Numbered from the stretch's first letter, positions 12,001-24,999 are shown. The stretch is DNA of 64,000 nucleotides from Rhododendron vialii (GCF_030253575.1 NC_080557.1:43414501-43478500); one strand, 5' to 3'. Numbers and translations are program-made. Notes: a model not told the origin generated them from the sequence alone.

Positions 12001-13329
12001 ATTGCTTGCTGAATGGGAGGAAATGAAAAGAAAAGAGGAGGAAAAAAAATGAACCAAGCTAGTAGGAGGATGCGAGAGGAAAAAATAACAGGAAAGTGAT
12101 GGATGCAAGCAGTCGGGGAAAAGATTCATTTGAAGTTGAAGACAAAGCCACCTGTGCTTGGCAGCATCTCCCATTCCGGGCAGGATCGAGTCTCTCTCTC
12201 TAGTTGTGAAACAAGTGGATCTATAGCCATGCATGTGGTGTGTATATTCAAGAGGTTTGTGTGGAAGCCAGAAAGATCGGAAATGAGCGGCGTTCTTCCC
12301 TTCCTCCGTGGTTGGCCAGCTTTGAAGCATAATCTAAGAAAATTTGTGAGTCTTATCAACTGCCACGTCTCAGCTTGATCACCTTAGGTCCAGTCTTTCC
12401 TCATATTCTTACTCACGTTTAGGTAAAAAAATTGAGTTAAAGTTTCTTTCCTCCGATGGACAATCTCAAATCTAACAATAATTTTTAGGGCCACAAAGTA
12501 GCCCTTTACAATCTGACTATTGATTTGACCCTCTCTATTCATTTGAGTGGAGATTTAAATAAAAATTGATTTGGCATGAATTTGAGTAACGAGTTAGAGT
12601 TTCTTTTAAGAGATTTTTAGTCAAATGTTAGGGTTTGTGTTAAAAAAAACAAAACAAATAAAATAAGGATGAGATGCTGTCTTATAGCAAATTCATAGCA
12701 AATTCACCCTGCAAAGCCAAAATTTGGCGGAACATATGGCATAATGGTGCTCCACATGTAAACCGAAGTTTTTGACATTGATTTTGGTGCCAAATTTGAT
12801 TGTAACATCAGCTTTCTCAAATTTGTTACATCATCCAAGTCAATAGATCGTATCGAAAAATGAGATAATTTTATTCAAAGGGTTATGAATTTGAGAGTTT
12901 CAACTTCATGTTACAATATTTAACGCAATAGCAAGTTATAATAATGATTTTGACAATTATTTTCATAATAACGAGTGGACTTTACAAGCTACACCTTTGG
13001 CCACTTAATTGTGTTTTGATGTGTAAACCAAACTTATAGGCTTATGGTCGTTGCAATTTATATTAGGAGGACTAACTTGAATCAAAGGAAAACTAAGAGG
13101 ATCTACTAATTAAAATTGACCCCCTGTTTTTTTTTTTTTTTAAATGTAATCTGGGCGAAAAAAATTTCAGAGGGCCGCTCACCGCTATCCCCAGCCACTT
13201 GCGCCCGTTCTCTCCTGCGCCACCTTTCCTCTTCTCATTCCTCCATTCGTTTCTCAGCCTTCATAAATCCACTCTCTCTCTCTCTCTCTCTCTCTCAATC
13301 AATCCTCTCTCTCTCCATAATCCATAGCA
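9047..13329. other. Intergenic region between ELF4 and PDX1
   Basis: About 4.3 kb without a recognisable gene. The left part is expected to hold the ELF4 3' UTR. Short open frames near 11556-11825 and 12103-12378 do not match any family I know. No clear transposon termini were seen. The right end holds the PDX1 promoter and a CT-rich leader. Confidence 0.45.
13272..13296 (+). repeat. CT microsatellite in the PDX1 5' leader
   Basis: A run of about 12 CT units ending 34 bp before the PDX1 start codon. CT-rich leaders on the sense strand recur at other genes in this window. Confidence 0.85.
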
Positions 13330-16166
13330 ATGTCAGGAAGCGGAGTCGTGACAGTGTACGGGAACGGCGCAATCGCCGAGACCACAAAGAAATCCCCCTT
13401 CTCCGTCAAGGTGGGCCTGGCCCAGATGCTCCGCGGCGGCGTCATCATGGACGTAGTCAACGCCGAGCAGGCCCGCATCGCGGAGGAGGCCGGGGCCTGC
13501 GCCGTCATGGCCCTGGAGCGGGTCCCGGCCGACATCCGGGCCCAGGGCGGCGTGGCCCGGATGAGCGACCCGCAGCTCATCAAGGAGATCAAGCAGGCCG
13601 TCACCATCCCCGTCATGGCCAAGGCCCGGATCGGTCACTTCGTCGAGGCCCAGATCCTCGAAGCCCTTGGCATCGATTACATCGACGAGAGCGAGGTGTT
13701 GACCCCAGCCGACGACGAGAACCACATCAACAAGCATAATTTCCGCATCCCTTTCGTCTGCGGCTGCCGGAATCTCGGCGAGGCTCTCCGCCGCATCAGG
13801 TGTTTTCAAAGCTTCTCAATTATGGAATCCAATTTTCAATTGCAATATCTTTCTTAGAATTGGTTGTGGTAAGAATTGCATGCTTTATTGGAGTATTGAT
13901 ATTGGGACTGTTGCATGTTTATTAGTTGGTCAGTTTTTGTTTTTTGTTTTATAAAAAGGCTGGCCTCTCGTCTAATCCTCGGACCGTCTAATCCTCGGAC
14001 CAATCCCACTGCCACTTATGGATCCCAATTAAAGTAAGATTCCAATTAAAGTAAAAGCAAAGCTTTGTATGGTCTGGCCCAAAAGGAGATAGGACCTAAG
14101 AGGTTTCGAACCCGAGACATGAGGGGAGCAAACCTTAAGTCCCAACTCCCAGGCTTGACCGCAACACTTCTCAGAAAACTCTATGGATAAAGAGGTCACT
14201 ATAGAGCTCTTGTATTTAAGAGGGTCATCCATATAAACCTATTAGACCAAGGACTCGGTGGTGACATGGTATAGTGCTAAAAAATCAAACTCGCTGTCCA
14301 CTGAAAATGACTTGCCAAATTTTGACTGGATAGCGTTTTGACAGGGAATTTGACATGCTGGTGGACTTGCTCTATGCGTAGCAGCTATAACCCTTGCTAT
14401 GCTATTTCATGCAAGGGAATTTTTGTTACTGGACTGGGGGATTATATTAGTTACACGTGTGACCCGCTTATCGGGGTTTGATCAATGTCCTTGTTTCATG
14501 CCTTTATTGGAGGACATGGATTTAGAATATGTTGAGGTTGTTCACGCATTTGATTTGCAATCCATAGAATGGGATTCTATTCTCCTTTTAATCTGCTGTA
14601 TGGATCAAAATAAAAATATATTCCAAGGCGAGGGTGGTTCGCTCATTCTATGACTGTTTTAGATGATCATGCCCTACTCCTTACCCCAGTAAGCTAAACT
14701 GAGGTTGAGAATCCTTGGGTGTCCCAAGACCAAGAATCCTTCTCCCTCCTTTAGTGTTGAACACAGCAAAAGTGTCGTGATAGCTAGGGCATTTTAGCCC
14801 TTGAACCCATGTAGTTCAATCTCATAGGAGTTGAGATGAATAAGAACTTGAGAAAAATATCTTGAAGACAATGCTGTCACTCCAATATATTAGTTTTGTA
14901 AGGAAGAGTAGAAAAATGGTTGGGTGAGTAGTGGATTTGTACATAGGTGCAGTAAAAAAAAAAAATTGCATAATATGAATATCATCCAAATCTGATGAAA
15001 ATGAAGAACTCCGTGAACAAATGTTAAAGCCAATCAGCAAGCACGACAAATGATGATATCGATGTAAAGTGATCACATGATTCCATTAATTTTGTAAACA
15101 TGAAGTCTTCCTTCTATCAATGTTGATATGGAGCCAAATGGAGACGTTGATAGAAGGAAGACTTTGTGTTTTGAACTTTTAAGATAGATGGAGCCAAGTT
15201 TTTTTTTCTGTGCAATGTGTTAGTAAAGGGATGAGAAAAGCATGAAAAGTGATGGTGCATAGAAATCTACTAATATGTAGAGAGAGACGTATGACAGTAA
15301 GAGAGAGGCTTGAAGAGGAAGCGAATGGGTTGAAAGGTGACGTGCATTTGTATGCTATATTGTAGTAGTAGATACTTTGACCTCTTCTTTATGTTCATAC
15401 CATGTGAGCTTATGGCAACTTTGATTGAGAGAATTCACCTACTGGAGTACTATTAACTCTAGACGAGGATAGTTCTGACTTGTGTGTATTGGGTTGAATC
15501 TTGGAGCCATTGGTGTCCATTGGAACATACAAATAACACAACATGAAAGACAGCAAATACCATGCCTCGATCTCACAGACCAAGTTCTTTTGTTCTATGA
15601 ATTCACAAACATTTATGTATCACTCTCTGTTGTTCACACATATCATTATATGACTTTATTTGCTTGTCTAACAACATGCTCGATCATATTTTTCGAATGT
15701 CAGGGAGGGCGCCGCCATGATCCGCACCAAAGGGGAAGCTGGCACTGGCAACATAATCGAGGCGGTTCGCCACGTGCGCTCTGTGATGGGCAACATCCGT
15801 GTCCTCCGCAACATGGATGATGATGAGGTCTTCTCCTTCGCAAAAAAAATTGTGGCCCCGTACGATTTGGTGATGCAGACAAAGCAGCTGGGTAGGCTTC
15901 CGGTGGTTCACTTCGCAGCGGGCGGCGTGGCAACTCCAGCCGATGCAGCGCTGATGATGCAGTTGGGTTGCGACGGTGTTTTCGTTGGGTCAGGCGTGTT
16001 CAAGAGTGGTGACCCGGCAAGGAGGGCGCGGGCAATTGTTCAGGCCGTGACGCATTACAGTGATCCAGATATATTGGCGGAGGTAAGCTGTGGTTTGGGT
16101 GAGGCCATGGTAGGGATTAATCTCAATGATGATAAAGTCGAGAGGTACGCCAATAGGTCGGAATGA
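13330..16166 (+). CDS. PDX1: Pyridoxal 5'-phosphate synthase subunit PDX1 (PdxS)
   Basis: Two exons, 13330-13799 and 15704-16166 (stop TGA), encode 310 residues, the usual plant PDX1 length of about 309-312. PDX1 is the (beta/alpha)8 lyase that condenses a pentose phosphate, a triose phosphate and PDX2-derived ammonia into PLP in the cytosol. The catalytic residues are present: Asp41 ([11 protein letters not shown]), Lys98 ([10 protein letters not shown]) and Lys166 ([11 protein letters not shown]), with the phosphate loop [10 protein letters not shown] and GSGVF. The start is fixed by the family N-terminus and the CT-rich leader. The intron (1.9 kb) splits codon 157. The best-known Arabidopsis copies are intronless to my recollection. 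Both exons are markedly GC-rich compared with the surrounding DNA. The intact active site indicates a catalytic PDX1 rather than the non-catalytic PDX1.2 type. Confidence 0.96.
13968..14001. repeat. Short tandem duplication in the PDX1 intron
   Basis: Two adjacent copies of a 16-17 bp unit containing CTAATCCTCGGACC, just inside the PDX1 intron. No function is inferred. Confidence 0.6.
14101..14160 (+). repeat. Short dispersed repeat (copy 2) in the PDX1 intron
   Basis: GTTTCGAACCCGAGAC followed by GGGGAGCAAACCTTAAGTCC matches the block at 1186-1268. The tRNA-B-box-like core suggests a retroelement fragment, but its origin is uncertain. Confidence 0.35.
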
Positions 16167-16585
16167 AATGCTTGTTGGTGAGGGCCGCCAAATATCCCTC
16201 TTTTAGACCATATTGCAAGTTTGTTTCATTAGTGTAATTGGGGTTTGGAGAAACTTCCTGTCAGAATAACGAGAATTGGAATATATGGATTGGTTAAGTA
16301 TATGATACTATGATAGTATTTGTTTCACTTCAAATTGAGGAATGAATTTTGTTTGGTGTATGTGATAATGGATACTCCTAGGTTCTTTGGAATTCATGGA
16401 ATTCATATTTTACAATTGCGCTTGAGCTTCTGATTATCAAACTGTTGTTGGTATGATGGTTCTTCTGGATTTCTTTTGGCATTTTAGATTCATGTCTGAC
16501 GGTAAGGCAGCCTGAAATGGATTAACGCCTGATTTCATTCTTGGATTTGTTCTCACGTTCAGTAAAGGTGGCCTGAAATGGATTT

Positions 16586-16588
<3 letters not shown>

Positions 16589-16625
<37 letters not shown>
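16589..16625. repeat. CT microsatellite
   Basis: About 18 perfect CT units roughly 420 bp downstream of the PDX1 stop codon. Confidence 0.9.
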
Positions 16626-16631
<6 letters not shown>

Positions 16632-17023
16632 TCGGAAAGTGCAAACCATACTTTTGAGGAAATTATATTCAGAAATGCTAGCATTGTTGATATTCAGAAT
16701 TATATTACCTCATTTGAAGTGGTACTACTACTTTTTTTCTTTTAGATTACACGCATTCACCTTCTTTTTTTTTTTGGTCCAACGGAAATACACACATTCA
16801 CGTTTGATCCCCGGGTATAGAACCTCTCACCTGTTTGGCCGTGTCTCGGAAATCTGATACTCCATTTTGGCAAAATTCAGGAGTACGTTTTCTTGTCGCT
16901 TTACAAATGAACTCGGCATCCAAAGGGACAATCGCATTTGGTCTTTTTAAGACTATTTTCGTGTCAGTTTTTCTCTGATTGTGCAAGAGAACAATATTTT
17001 CTTTCATTTTTCACCCCATTTGA

Positions 17024-17260
17024 GTGCTTTATGTTGTATTTGGATGAGTTTTTTAAAAAAAATTGAGAAATTTTATTGGGTTATGAGTGGAGAGAGAAAT
17101 GAGAGTAATAATTAAAAGTAGAGGTAATGATTAGAGAGAGATAGAGAGAGAAATGAGAATAATAATTGGAGATAGGGGTGAGTAATGATTGGAAGTATGA
17201 GTAATGAGTGATTTTTGAGTTGAGAATTTTTTTTAAAAAAAGCAATCCAAACAAAGCACA
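17024..17260. mobile_element. MITE-like element with purine-rich core
   Basis: Left end GTGCTTT...TTTGGATGAG followed by T6A8. The right end, read inverted, is TGTGCTTTGTTTGGATTG with the same T/A block, so the termini are imperfect inverted repeats. The core carries GAGTGGAGAGAG / ATAATTGGAGATAGGGG words shared with 5371-5607. The target duplication is not clear. Confidence 0.5.
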
Positions 17261-17303
17261 ATCCTTTAGGGAGTGTGCGTGAGTTACATACGTAAAACAC
17301 TTT

Positions 17304-18550
17304 AGAGCATCCATAATGGGTGTGTTATATTTGTGTGCCAAAATGTTTGTTAAGGTATGTGTTAGGATAAAAAAATGAGTCCCACAAGTGTGTGTTCGAC
17401 ATTCCTAACTCAGTAATGTGTTAGTATATATATGAGTACCTCAATGGATTAGTTAGGAGTGTGTTATTTTTTGATATTAACTATTTACAATAATGTCAAA
17501 AGCAACAGCTATAAAAACTTACAACGGCATTTCTATTTGACATTCAATCTATTTAAAATGTTGCTGCATTTCTATTTGACATTCAAGCTTGAGCGAAATG
17601 TTATTCAAATTTTGGTGATCATGCAATTTAAAATGTTAGTCCATTTAATATGTTTAGTCAACACTTTATTTAGCGGTTATATAATGCTGAAGACTTTGAT
17701 TAATAGCCAATATATAAAGAAAACGCATATATAGAAAAACAGAAAAATAAAATAAAATTACAACGGTAAGTTTTCAAAAAAAAAGTACTCCGTAATAGGC
17801 ATTTATGTTTTATGGTTAGAGTTTAAATTTATAGAGATGGAATCCACTTATTATTTGTTAGTTTGTTTGTCAAACTTGACACACATGCCAGTATACTTTG
17901 TGTTTCACTTTTTCAAAAAGTATTTTTTTTTTCAAACGAATGTAATTTCAAATTCAAATATAATGAAAATGAAAAATATTTTTTCAATTTTTTTTACACC
18001 GTTTAAAAGATCTTAATGAGATCTATCAAACAAGATTCATATTGGTAGAAAAATTATTTGCGTAAACACATAATTTTTGAGCTTGAAATTACCTTCTTTT
18101 TCAAAAAGTTATTTTTCCACAAAAGTGAAACGGCCCATTCTAAATTTAGCACACTCTAACACACTATACACAAACATTGTGGCACAAAAAATATACATTT
18201 TTATTTGTTAAGTCTTAACACATGTGATTAACACGCTAATTACCAAATCCATTACGCATGCAGGGGTTGGGTTCTACTGTGACTTGCCTGGTAGAGTGCT
18301 GAAGGAGGAGAGAGAGAATACGCGCCAGAGAAGTCACAGAAAGGTAACCCCAGGAGGAGGAGAGAGAGAGAAATTCTGGCAGTACGGCCCCCCACATCTA
18401 ACGCTAACAAACTTCCTAAAAATGTCAACTGAACCATTTTTTTTATCCTCTGATTACTCTATGTAACAATTCTCCAACACAAAACTTTAGAGTCCTATTT
18501 TCTACACTTTTCGCCACACGTAATGTTCAAGAGTTAATCGTGGATGCTCT
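17304..18550. mobile_element. Possible degenerate terminal-inverted-repeat element
   Basis: Inverted ends AGAGCATCCATAATGG and, reverse-complemented from the right, AGAGCATCCACGATTA bound about 1.25 kb of AT-rich DNA with no ORF of note. AGAGCATCC-type ends are common in plant MITEs. The flanking trinucleotides (TTT/TAT) do not form a convincing duplication, so the assignment is tentative. Confidence 0.35.
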
Positions 18551-19112
18551 TATATCGATTGACCAAATTACTACTATATTTTCGGACCCTAAAAGTCTAA
18601 GAACACGACATTAGAACACGACTGTGTTATGTGTTCAGAACCGTTCAATGTATGTACGAACGGTTCTGAACACAATTGTGTTGTAATGTTGTGTTCCTTC
18701 CGGATCAGGCTATAGTCCTATTCTCTGCTCTCCCGTCGATGTTCCGTCGAGCTAATCTTGAACATGCATCTTTGCGAGACCTAAAAGATGAACGATTTCA
18801 CGGTCTGGAAACTGGTCTAAATGGGTCGCATAATATAAGTTGACGGATAAATACTGTACCAATGATGATGAAACTTGATTCTCCACTCCACTCCACTCCT
18901 ACTCTTTACCCGCTGATGGAGGGAAAGAAAACAGTCTTCACATTTCTTTATTCTCTTCCGAGAATAAGCGCGCAGAGTAGCCTATCTGGTTGAGACAGAG
19001 AACATATTCTCTCTCTCTCCTCAGACGCAATTCCCAATTGGAGTATCTCACTTCGGCAGCAACCTTACATTCTTCCTTCATCCATGGAAGCAACCTGTAT
19101 CTATTCTCCCTT

Positions 19113-19120
19113 TATATATA
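19113..19120 (+). promoter_or_regulatory. Candidate TATA box for PLC
   Basis: TATATATA lies 73 bp upstream of the PLC start codon. Transcription from about 30 bp downstream would give a leader of roughly 45 nt and would exclude the ATG at 19084, whose 63-codon frame overlaps the PLC start out of frame. Confidence 0.35.
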
Positions 19121-19192
19121 TCCACAATTGCTTTTCCAAACTCCAAACGAACAAGAAGCAGGCAGAAGAAGAAGAACAGCAGCACTTTCGTC

Positions 19193-22100
19193 ATGGACCG
19201 TTCGTCGAAACAATCCTTCAGAATCTGCTTCTGTTTCCGGCGGATGTTCCTGCAGAAGGCGGTGGAACCGCCTGAAGACGTGAAGAGACTGTTCGAAGCA
19301 TACTCGGAGAACGGCATCATGAGTGTCGATCGCCTGGTCTGGTTCTTGTCGGAGTTCCAAGGGGAGGAAAACGCTAAGAAAGAGGACGCCCAGGCCATCT
19401 TCAATAGCCTCAGGCACCTCAACTTTTTCCAGCGCAAGGGCTTGAATTTCGAAGCATTCTTTAAGCATCTCATCGGCGACAATAATCCTCCTCTATCTCC
19501 TTCTCTCGGGGTAATAATCTCAACTTCTCATTCAATCATTTTTCGATATATGTTTCCGAATTCGTAATTGGTAATTTTGTAGTAATACCAGAAGGCGTGC
19601 TAAATTGAAAACCTTGCTCTCTCAAAATTTTGAGTAGAAGGTTCATTTACCTACAAATTTGAGTAAAAGCTTTATTAATTGCGTAATCGTAAATTGTGAA
19701 TGGCCGAACGAGTCTTAAAAAAACTGAGCAAAAATCTGAGTCTCCCTTGATTTAGTTTAAATTTTGAGTAAAAACTCAACCTAGTATGAATTTGAGTCGA
19801 GGACTAGAGTTAGTTTAGAGGCCTTTTGCTCATAATTTGGTTCAGAGTCCATTAAAAGAGTAATGCTGTTTGGAATTAATGGAAAAGAAGGGAAAGGAAG
19901 AGTAAATAGTGAAGAAGGAAAATGTGATGATAGTGTGGGAGAAAATTTGCTGTTTTCATTACTTTTATTTTTATTGTTTTCTTCTCTCTTTATTGTTAAA
20001 CCAAACAAGAGAAGAGAAAGTTGAGTCCCTTCCCTCGTTTTCCTCATGTTCCAAACAGACCATAAGGGCTGGAGATGCTCTTATTCAGACATTGATTGAT
20101 ACTTAATTTTAGTGAAAATATCGTAAATTGTATTTCTTATATTAAATGACTTTTCCTCAAATATCTTAATTGAAGGGAATCTTCTTTTTACTCGAATTTT
20201 TGAAGGCCGTTTCCTGGGTTTCAAATTTACTCGATTGCATACGTAGATGTGTTTTTGCCCCTTCCAAAGAGTGCAAAAGGAGAGATCAAGCTTGATTCAA
20301 CATATTTGAAGTATGGAAAATATTCTTTGGCAGGTACACCACGACATGATGGCTCCCCTGGCACATTATTTCTTGTACACAGGACATAATTCGTACTTGA
20401 CAGGGAACCAACTCAGCAGTGACAGCAGTGATGAGCCTATTATAAGAGCCCTAAAGAGAGGTGTAAGAGTTATCGAATTGGACTTGTGGCCAAATTCAAC
20501 AAGAGATGGTGTGGATGTTTGTCATGGAGGGTAAATCTGCATTCCAGTGATTCAACTCTAGATTGGTTCTATTTTTTGAGTCCATAGCAAAAGCATATAT
20601 CCCTTTTGTATTCTCTTCTCCATTCATGTTTCTCGCACAAGTAGAAAGGACAAATGAAAAGAAAAGGACAGAGGAGATAAAGCATAAGAGAAGTGTGAAT
20701 GAAACACAAAACTCGCAAGGAGATGCTTGGTTTTGCAGGGAATGAAATTTTATTCCTGCGCTACTTTTGCTAATAATTGCTCTCTTATGCAACTCCAACA
20801 TTATAGAATCCTCTTATCTTTCTAATTTGCAACCATTTCCTGCAAAGTGTGTTTGTAGTATGTGGCGACCGTCTCAAAACGTGGCTTGATTCTTACACAA
20901 AACACTTGTCAAAGTTATTGGTGTTGTGGAAATCTTATACTGCTCTGTTCATGATGAGTACCTTAGGTATGAATAAGTTGAAAGATTATCCTAATGTTTT
21001 GTGAAAGATCCTTGATTTTCATGATGCGGCCTTTATAGAATATGGTATTGCACCCCACATCCTTGAGTATTGAGGAGATTACCATGAAGGATGAGGATTG
21101 ATATATCAAAGATTTTCAAGAATTACTATGAAAGATCCATCGTTCCTGTATTGTCTCTTTCTTTCTTATCATTACTTACCTTAAACTGCATACCAACTTA
21201 CAAAGCACCTATACGACCTCCAAACTTTTGGGTGTTCTAGTTTGAATGTAGTTGTACTATGAGTCACCTTTTGATAGCAACGACCATTTGCAAAGATAAC
21301 TAGAATTTCACCTCATTGGTTGTTAATAAAGCAAAGAATTATGTTTGCAATATTAGAGCTGTATCTCTAATTTGTATTTGTTATATCTTGTAACTACTAT
21401 TTTGAAATGTTTAACAGATTGGGTTGATCGTTTTATTGTATGATTGTAGGACGCTGACCACTCCCGTAGAGCTCGGCAAATGTTTGTCTGCCATTAAGGA
21501 GCATGCCTTTATTGCTTCCGAATATCCTGTTATCATAACACTCGAAGACCATCTCCCTCCAGATCTCAAAGCTAAAGTTGCTAAGGTGAGTATATCTATC
21601 CATCCTGTGGCTTTTAACCTCATCCTGTTTTGTCACTGCAACTGAGTTTTCTTGTAGATGGTTATTGAAACATTTGGATCCACACTGTTTCGCACTGAGT
21701 CAGAACTAAATGAGCTGCCTTCACCGGAATCATTGAAAACAAAGATTATCTTATCTACCAAACCACCAAAAGAATACTTAGAAACCCATGTGAAGCAAAA
21801 GGGGAATCCACAGAAGGCCAAGGGCTCAGCTGTCAAAGATGGAATTGAAGTAGATGACGAGGTGCATGCGTACTAACATCTATTTGGATGCAAGGCTTTT
21901 CCATGTACTATCTACTTGAATTTGAATTTGCCTTTTAGTCCACAGGATGAATCATATGAGGAAGAGGACCCTGAGGACGAAGATATTCAGGCTGAATATA
22001 GGAGCTTAATTGCTATCCATGCTGGGAAGCTGAAAGGTGGGATAGAGAATTGGTTTGTGAATGATCCTGCTAAAGTTCGACGCCTTAGCTTGAGTGAGCA

Positions 22101-24999
22101 AGATCTTGAAAATGCTCTAAATACACGTGCAACTGATATTGTCAGGTAAGTGTAGAGTGTTCAGTATGATTTGTTCAATTAAGGTCTTCTGACTGAGCAG
22201 TCATGCACTGCATATGCATATGCATTTGCATTTAGTTCGATGGGATCTGTCTCTACTATTTTAAATAGCTCATTTGGCTTATTGACACAAGAGCGTTAGG
22301 TTTTGCACCATTGCTACTCGTATTCTTGAAGGAAATTGAAGAATTACTTTCAGCATAGCCTAAATGAGTATTTCATGATGTTATATATGTTGCCAACAGA
22401 GCGTTTGAGACCATAAAATCAGGAAGCCAACCAATCAAGGATTTGCTGAATTAGTCTTCTACTATGTGCAATTAAGTGGTGATGCTTTGATCATCAAGTT
22501 CATTTGTTAGCATTCAGCAATCATGACTGCGTATTCACAGTTTACCTTGTTTCTTAATTGGTTACCAATAATTGACTATGGTTACTTCTTTTTCTGATTT
22601 CTAGTTTTACCCAACGGAATTTGCTTAGAGTATACCCCAAGGGAATACGCTTTGACTCATCTAACTACGATCCTTTTATTGGATGGGCACATGGAGCTCA
22701 AATGGTTGCATTTAATATGCAGGTCAGATTTCTCCTTCTGGTTTCTCCAGCGGGACCATGTTTTTTCAAGATTCAGTCACCTTTTGAACATTATCCGTTG
22801 TTACACAAAATCTGACTTTTGCATGCATGTCTACTAGTTGGAACTTATAATAAGTCATAAGAACACATCCATGATATCCAGCTTTGCATGTGATCTTATT
22901 GGAAGCAGTTGTATCTTCTATATGGATCCTCTTCCTCGCCTTCTCTTCTATCATAAATTGGTAGAACTTCATGTTAGTACCAATCCGTTATTGTTGTTCA
23001 AGCTTTTTGTGCACATCCATTATTGGACCATTGCTTGATCATAACTCCAGAAATATGGAGACAATGGATATTTCTGAAAAGATTAGGCCAGAGAAGTCAA
23101 GTAACCTTATTGCAAAGCAATACTCGAAGAAGGCCCTGGAGAGAGATTTTACGGTAGGATATGGAGAGATGTGGCTTACATAATCAGCAGTGAATGTTTT
23201 CTTCGTTGTCCATGCTAGCTAGCTCTCAGTTGTCTTACGTGTTAGCTGAGGTGGCTACCTAGGATAGGGGAAAACGAAAGGGAATTCGATCTTGAGGGCA
23301 AGGACTGAGTTTCCTCCAAGTTGTTTGTTCAGGTGGAAAGGAGAAAAGGGAGTAAAGTAATGCTTTTAAACCATGCCTTTATTTTGTTATTCAACGTAGT
23401 AACCAAAAAATATTAAAGGGGTAGCCCAGTGGTTGGGTTCAAGTTTCTCTTCTCACTCCCCCCTAGATATGTAATTGATATTACTGCCTTATACTGGAAA
23501 AGAAAAGTAGAGCAGAAAAACTAGTAACTAAATGCGGACGGATACCAAATCCTTTGGGTCCTGTGGAAATATTGTCCCTCCTCCTTTCCCTCCCTTCTCC
23601 TTTTATTCCAAACAAAACAAGGATTCTGTTTCTCTCCAACCGCCTTCCATACAGCCTGCTATCTTACCTTCAGACCAAACCTTAGATTGGGGCATGCATA
23701 GTTCAGGAACTGTGTCCCTGCAACATGGATTCAAGTAAAGTGTTAGCCACATAGGAACAAGATAGCTAAATTAGTAGAATGCAGACTCCAGCCTGTGACA
23801 AAGTTTTTGCCTTTTTGAGGTTTGAGGGAATTATTTTTGCCAAAAGCAGAAGTGCATTATAGACTATGATAAATCCTCGGATTTGTTTCTGTCTCACTTT
23901 AGATGATGAATAGGAAAATGTGCTATGATCTTGTAGAAAAATATTCCTTCATTCAACTCTGCAGGTAAATTAGCTGTCATAATCTGTTTCTCAGGGATAT
24001 GGAAAGTACCTATGGATCATGCATGGAATGTTTAGAGCTAATGGTGGTTGTGGTTACGTGAAAAAACCAGATTTCCTTCTGAATCCAGATGAGATTTTCG
24101 ATCTGGAAGAATTACCAGTTAAGACGACATTGAAGGTGTGGGATTCTTCTGATTGATGCTATTAGATCTCTCTCTCTCTCTCTCTCTCTGTGTGTGAAGT
24201 AAATCTATGTCAACCTTGTTAATAAGCAGGTAAAATTATATTCCGGTGAAGGGTGGCATTTAGATTTCCACAGTACCCATTTTGATCTATATTCCCCACC
24301 AGACTTCTATACGAGGGTAAGATACCGAACACTTCTATTTAGCTAAACATACAGTTACGTGCATTTTTCCTTATTTTAGCTATAGGTGTTTATAGTGAGA
24401 TACACTAGTATATTCATATATTGTTCTTTGTTAAAATATTTCACAAAGATAATTAAGGACATAGTGAAATACACTAGGATATATACTATTGAAATCTCAG
24501 ATACTCATTGAAAGACTTTTACGGCTGCTCTACCACCAACCCATGAAGTTTTCATCGAGGGTCTGAATAAGTGCTTTTGAGTACTTAACCTAAAGTTTCA
24601 TGTCCATCAAAGTGTTCTCTTTGTCTTGAAATGCATCAAAGGCCCTAGTCTTTGACAGCATAACATAACGTAAAGGAATGTGGTGCTTCGTTGATTTATT
24701 TGCAGGTGGGGATTGCCGGAGTCCCACGTGACACGATAATGTTGAGGACAAGAGCAATTGAGGATCAGTGGGTTCCAGTATGGAATGAGGAGTTTGAGTT
24801 CCCCCTCACAGTTCCTGAATTGGCTGTGCTCCGGATTGAGGTGTTGGAGTATGACACTACAGGTAAACCCGACTTTGGAGGTCAGACTTGCCTGCCTATT
24901 TCAGAGTTGAGAAGTGGAATTCGAGCAGTTCCACTGCATAATCGCAGGGGAGAAAAGTATGAATCTGTTAAGCTTCTTATGAAATTCAAATTTGTTTGA
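19193..24999 (+). CDS. PLC: Phosphoinositide-specific phospholipase C
   Basis: Nine exons join in phase: 19193-19510, 20334-20530, 21450-21585, 21658-21861, 21946-22145, 22605-22722, 23995-24135, 24230-24316 and 24706-24999 (TGA), 564 residues. The protein hydrolyses PtdIns(4,5)P2 or PtdIns4P at the plasma membrane in a calcium-dependent way. The order is a truncated EF-hand-like N-terminus (about 1-100), X domain (about 107-250), acidic linker ([13 protein letters not shown]), Y domain ([11 protein letters not shown]...[27 protein letters not shown]) and a C-terminal C2 domain ([10 protein letters not shown]... DFGGQTCLP). The catalytic histidines are His124 ([11 protein letters not shown]) and His170 (VCHGGTLTTPV), and the Ca-ligand candidates are Asn125, Glu154 and Asp156. 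There is no PH domain, as in all plant PI-PLCs. The N-terminus looks most like the PLC6 type, but the paralog number is not settled. Intron 1 carries a MITE. Confidence 0.95.
19866..20058. mobile_element. MITE in PLC intron 1
   Basis: Inverted ends CTGTTTGGAATTAATGGAAA and, reverse-complemented from the right, CTGTTTGGAACATGAGGAAA bound about 193 bp of non-coding DNA. A related element lies at 54852-55038. The duplication is not clear here. Confidence 0.5.
24167..24189. repeat. CT microsatellite in PLC intron 7
   Basis: About 11 CT units followed by TG repeats within the 94 bp intron between exons 7 and 8. Confidence 0.8.

Larger units (their letters stand above)
16167..19192. other. Intergenic region between PDX1 and PLC
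   Basis: It contains the PDX1 3' end, a CT microsatellite, a purine-rich MITE copy and a possible inverted-repeat element, each listed separately. No gene was recognised. PLC promoter signals lie at the right end. Confidence 0.5.

Noticed and set aside
11556..12378. Open frames of 89-113 codons on both strands between ELF4 and PDX1
   Set aside because: No start context, no splice partners and no family resemblance; lengths are compatible with chance.
13333..13809. Long open frame antisense to PDX1 exon 1 (158 codons) and a second plus-strand frame over it
   Set aside because: Shadows of a GC-rich conserved coding exon; no family similarity of their own.
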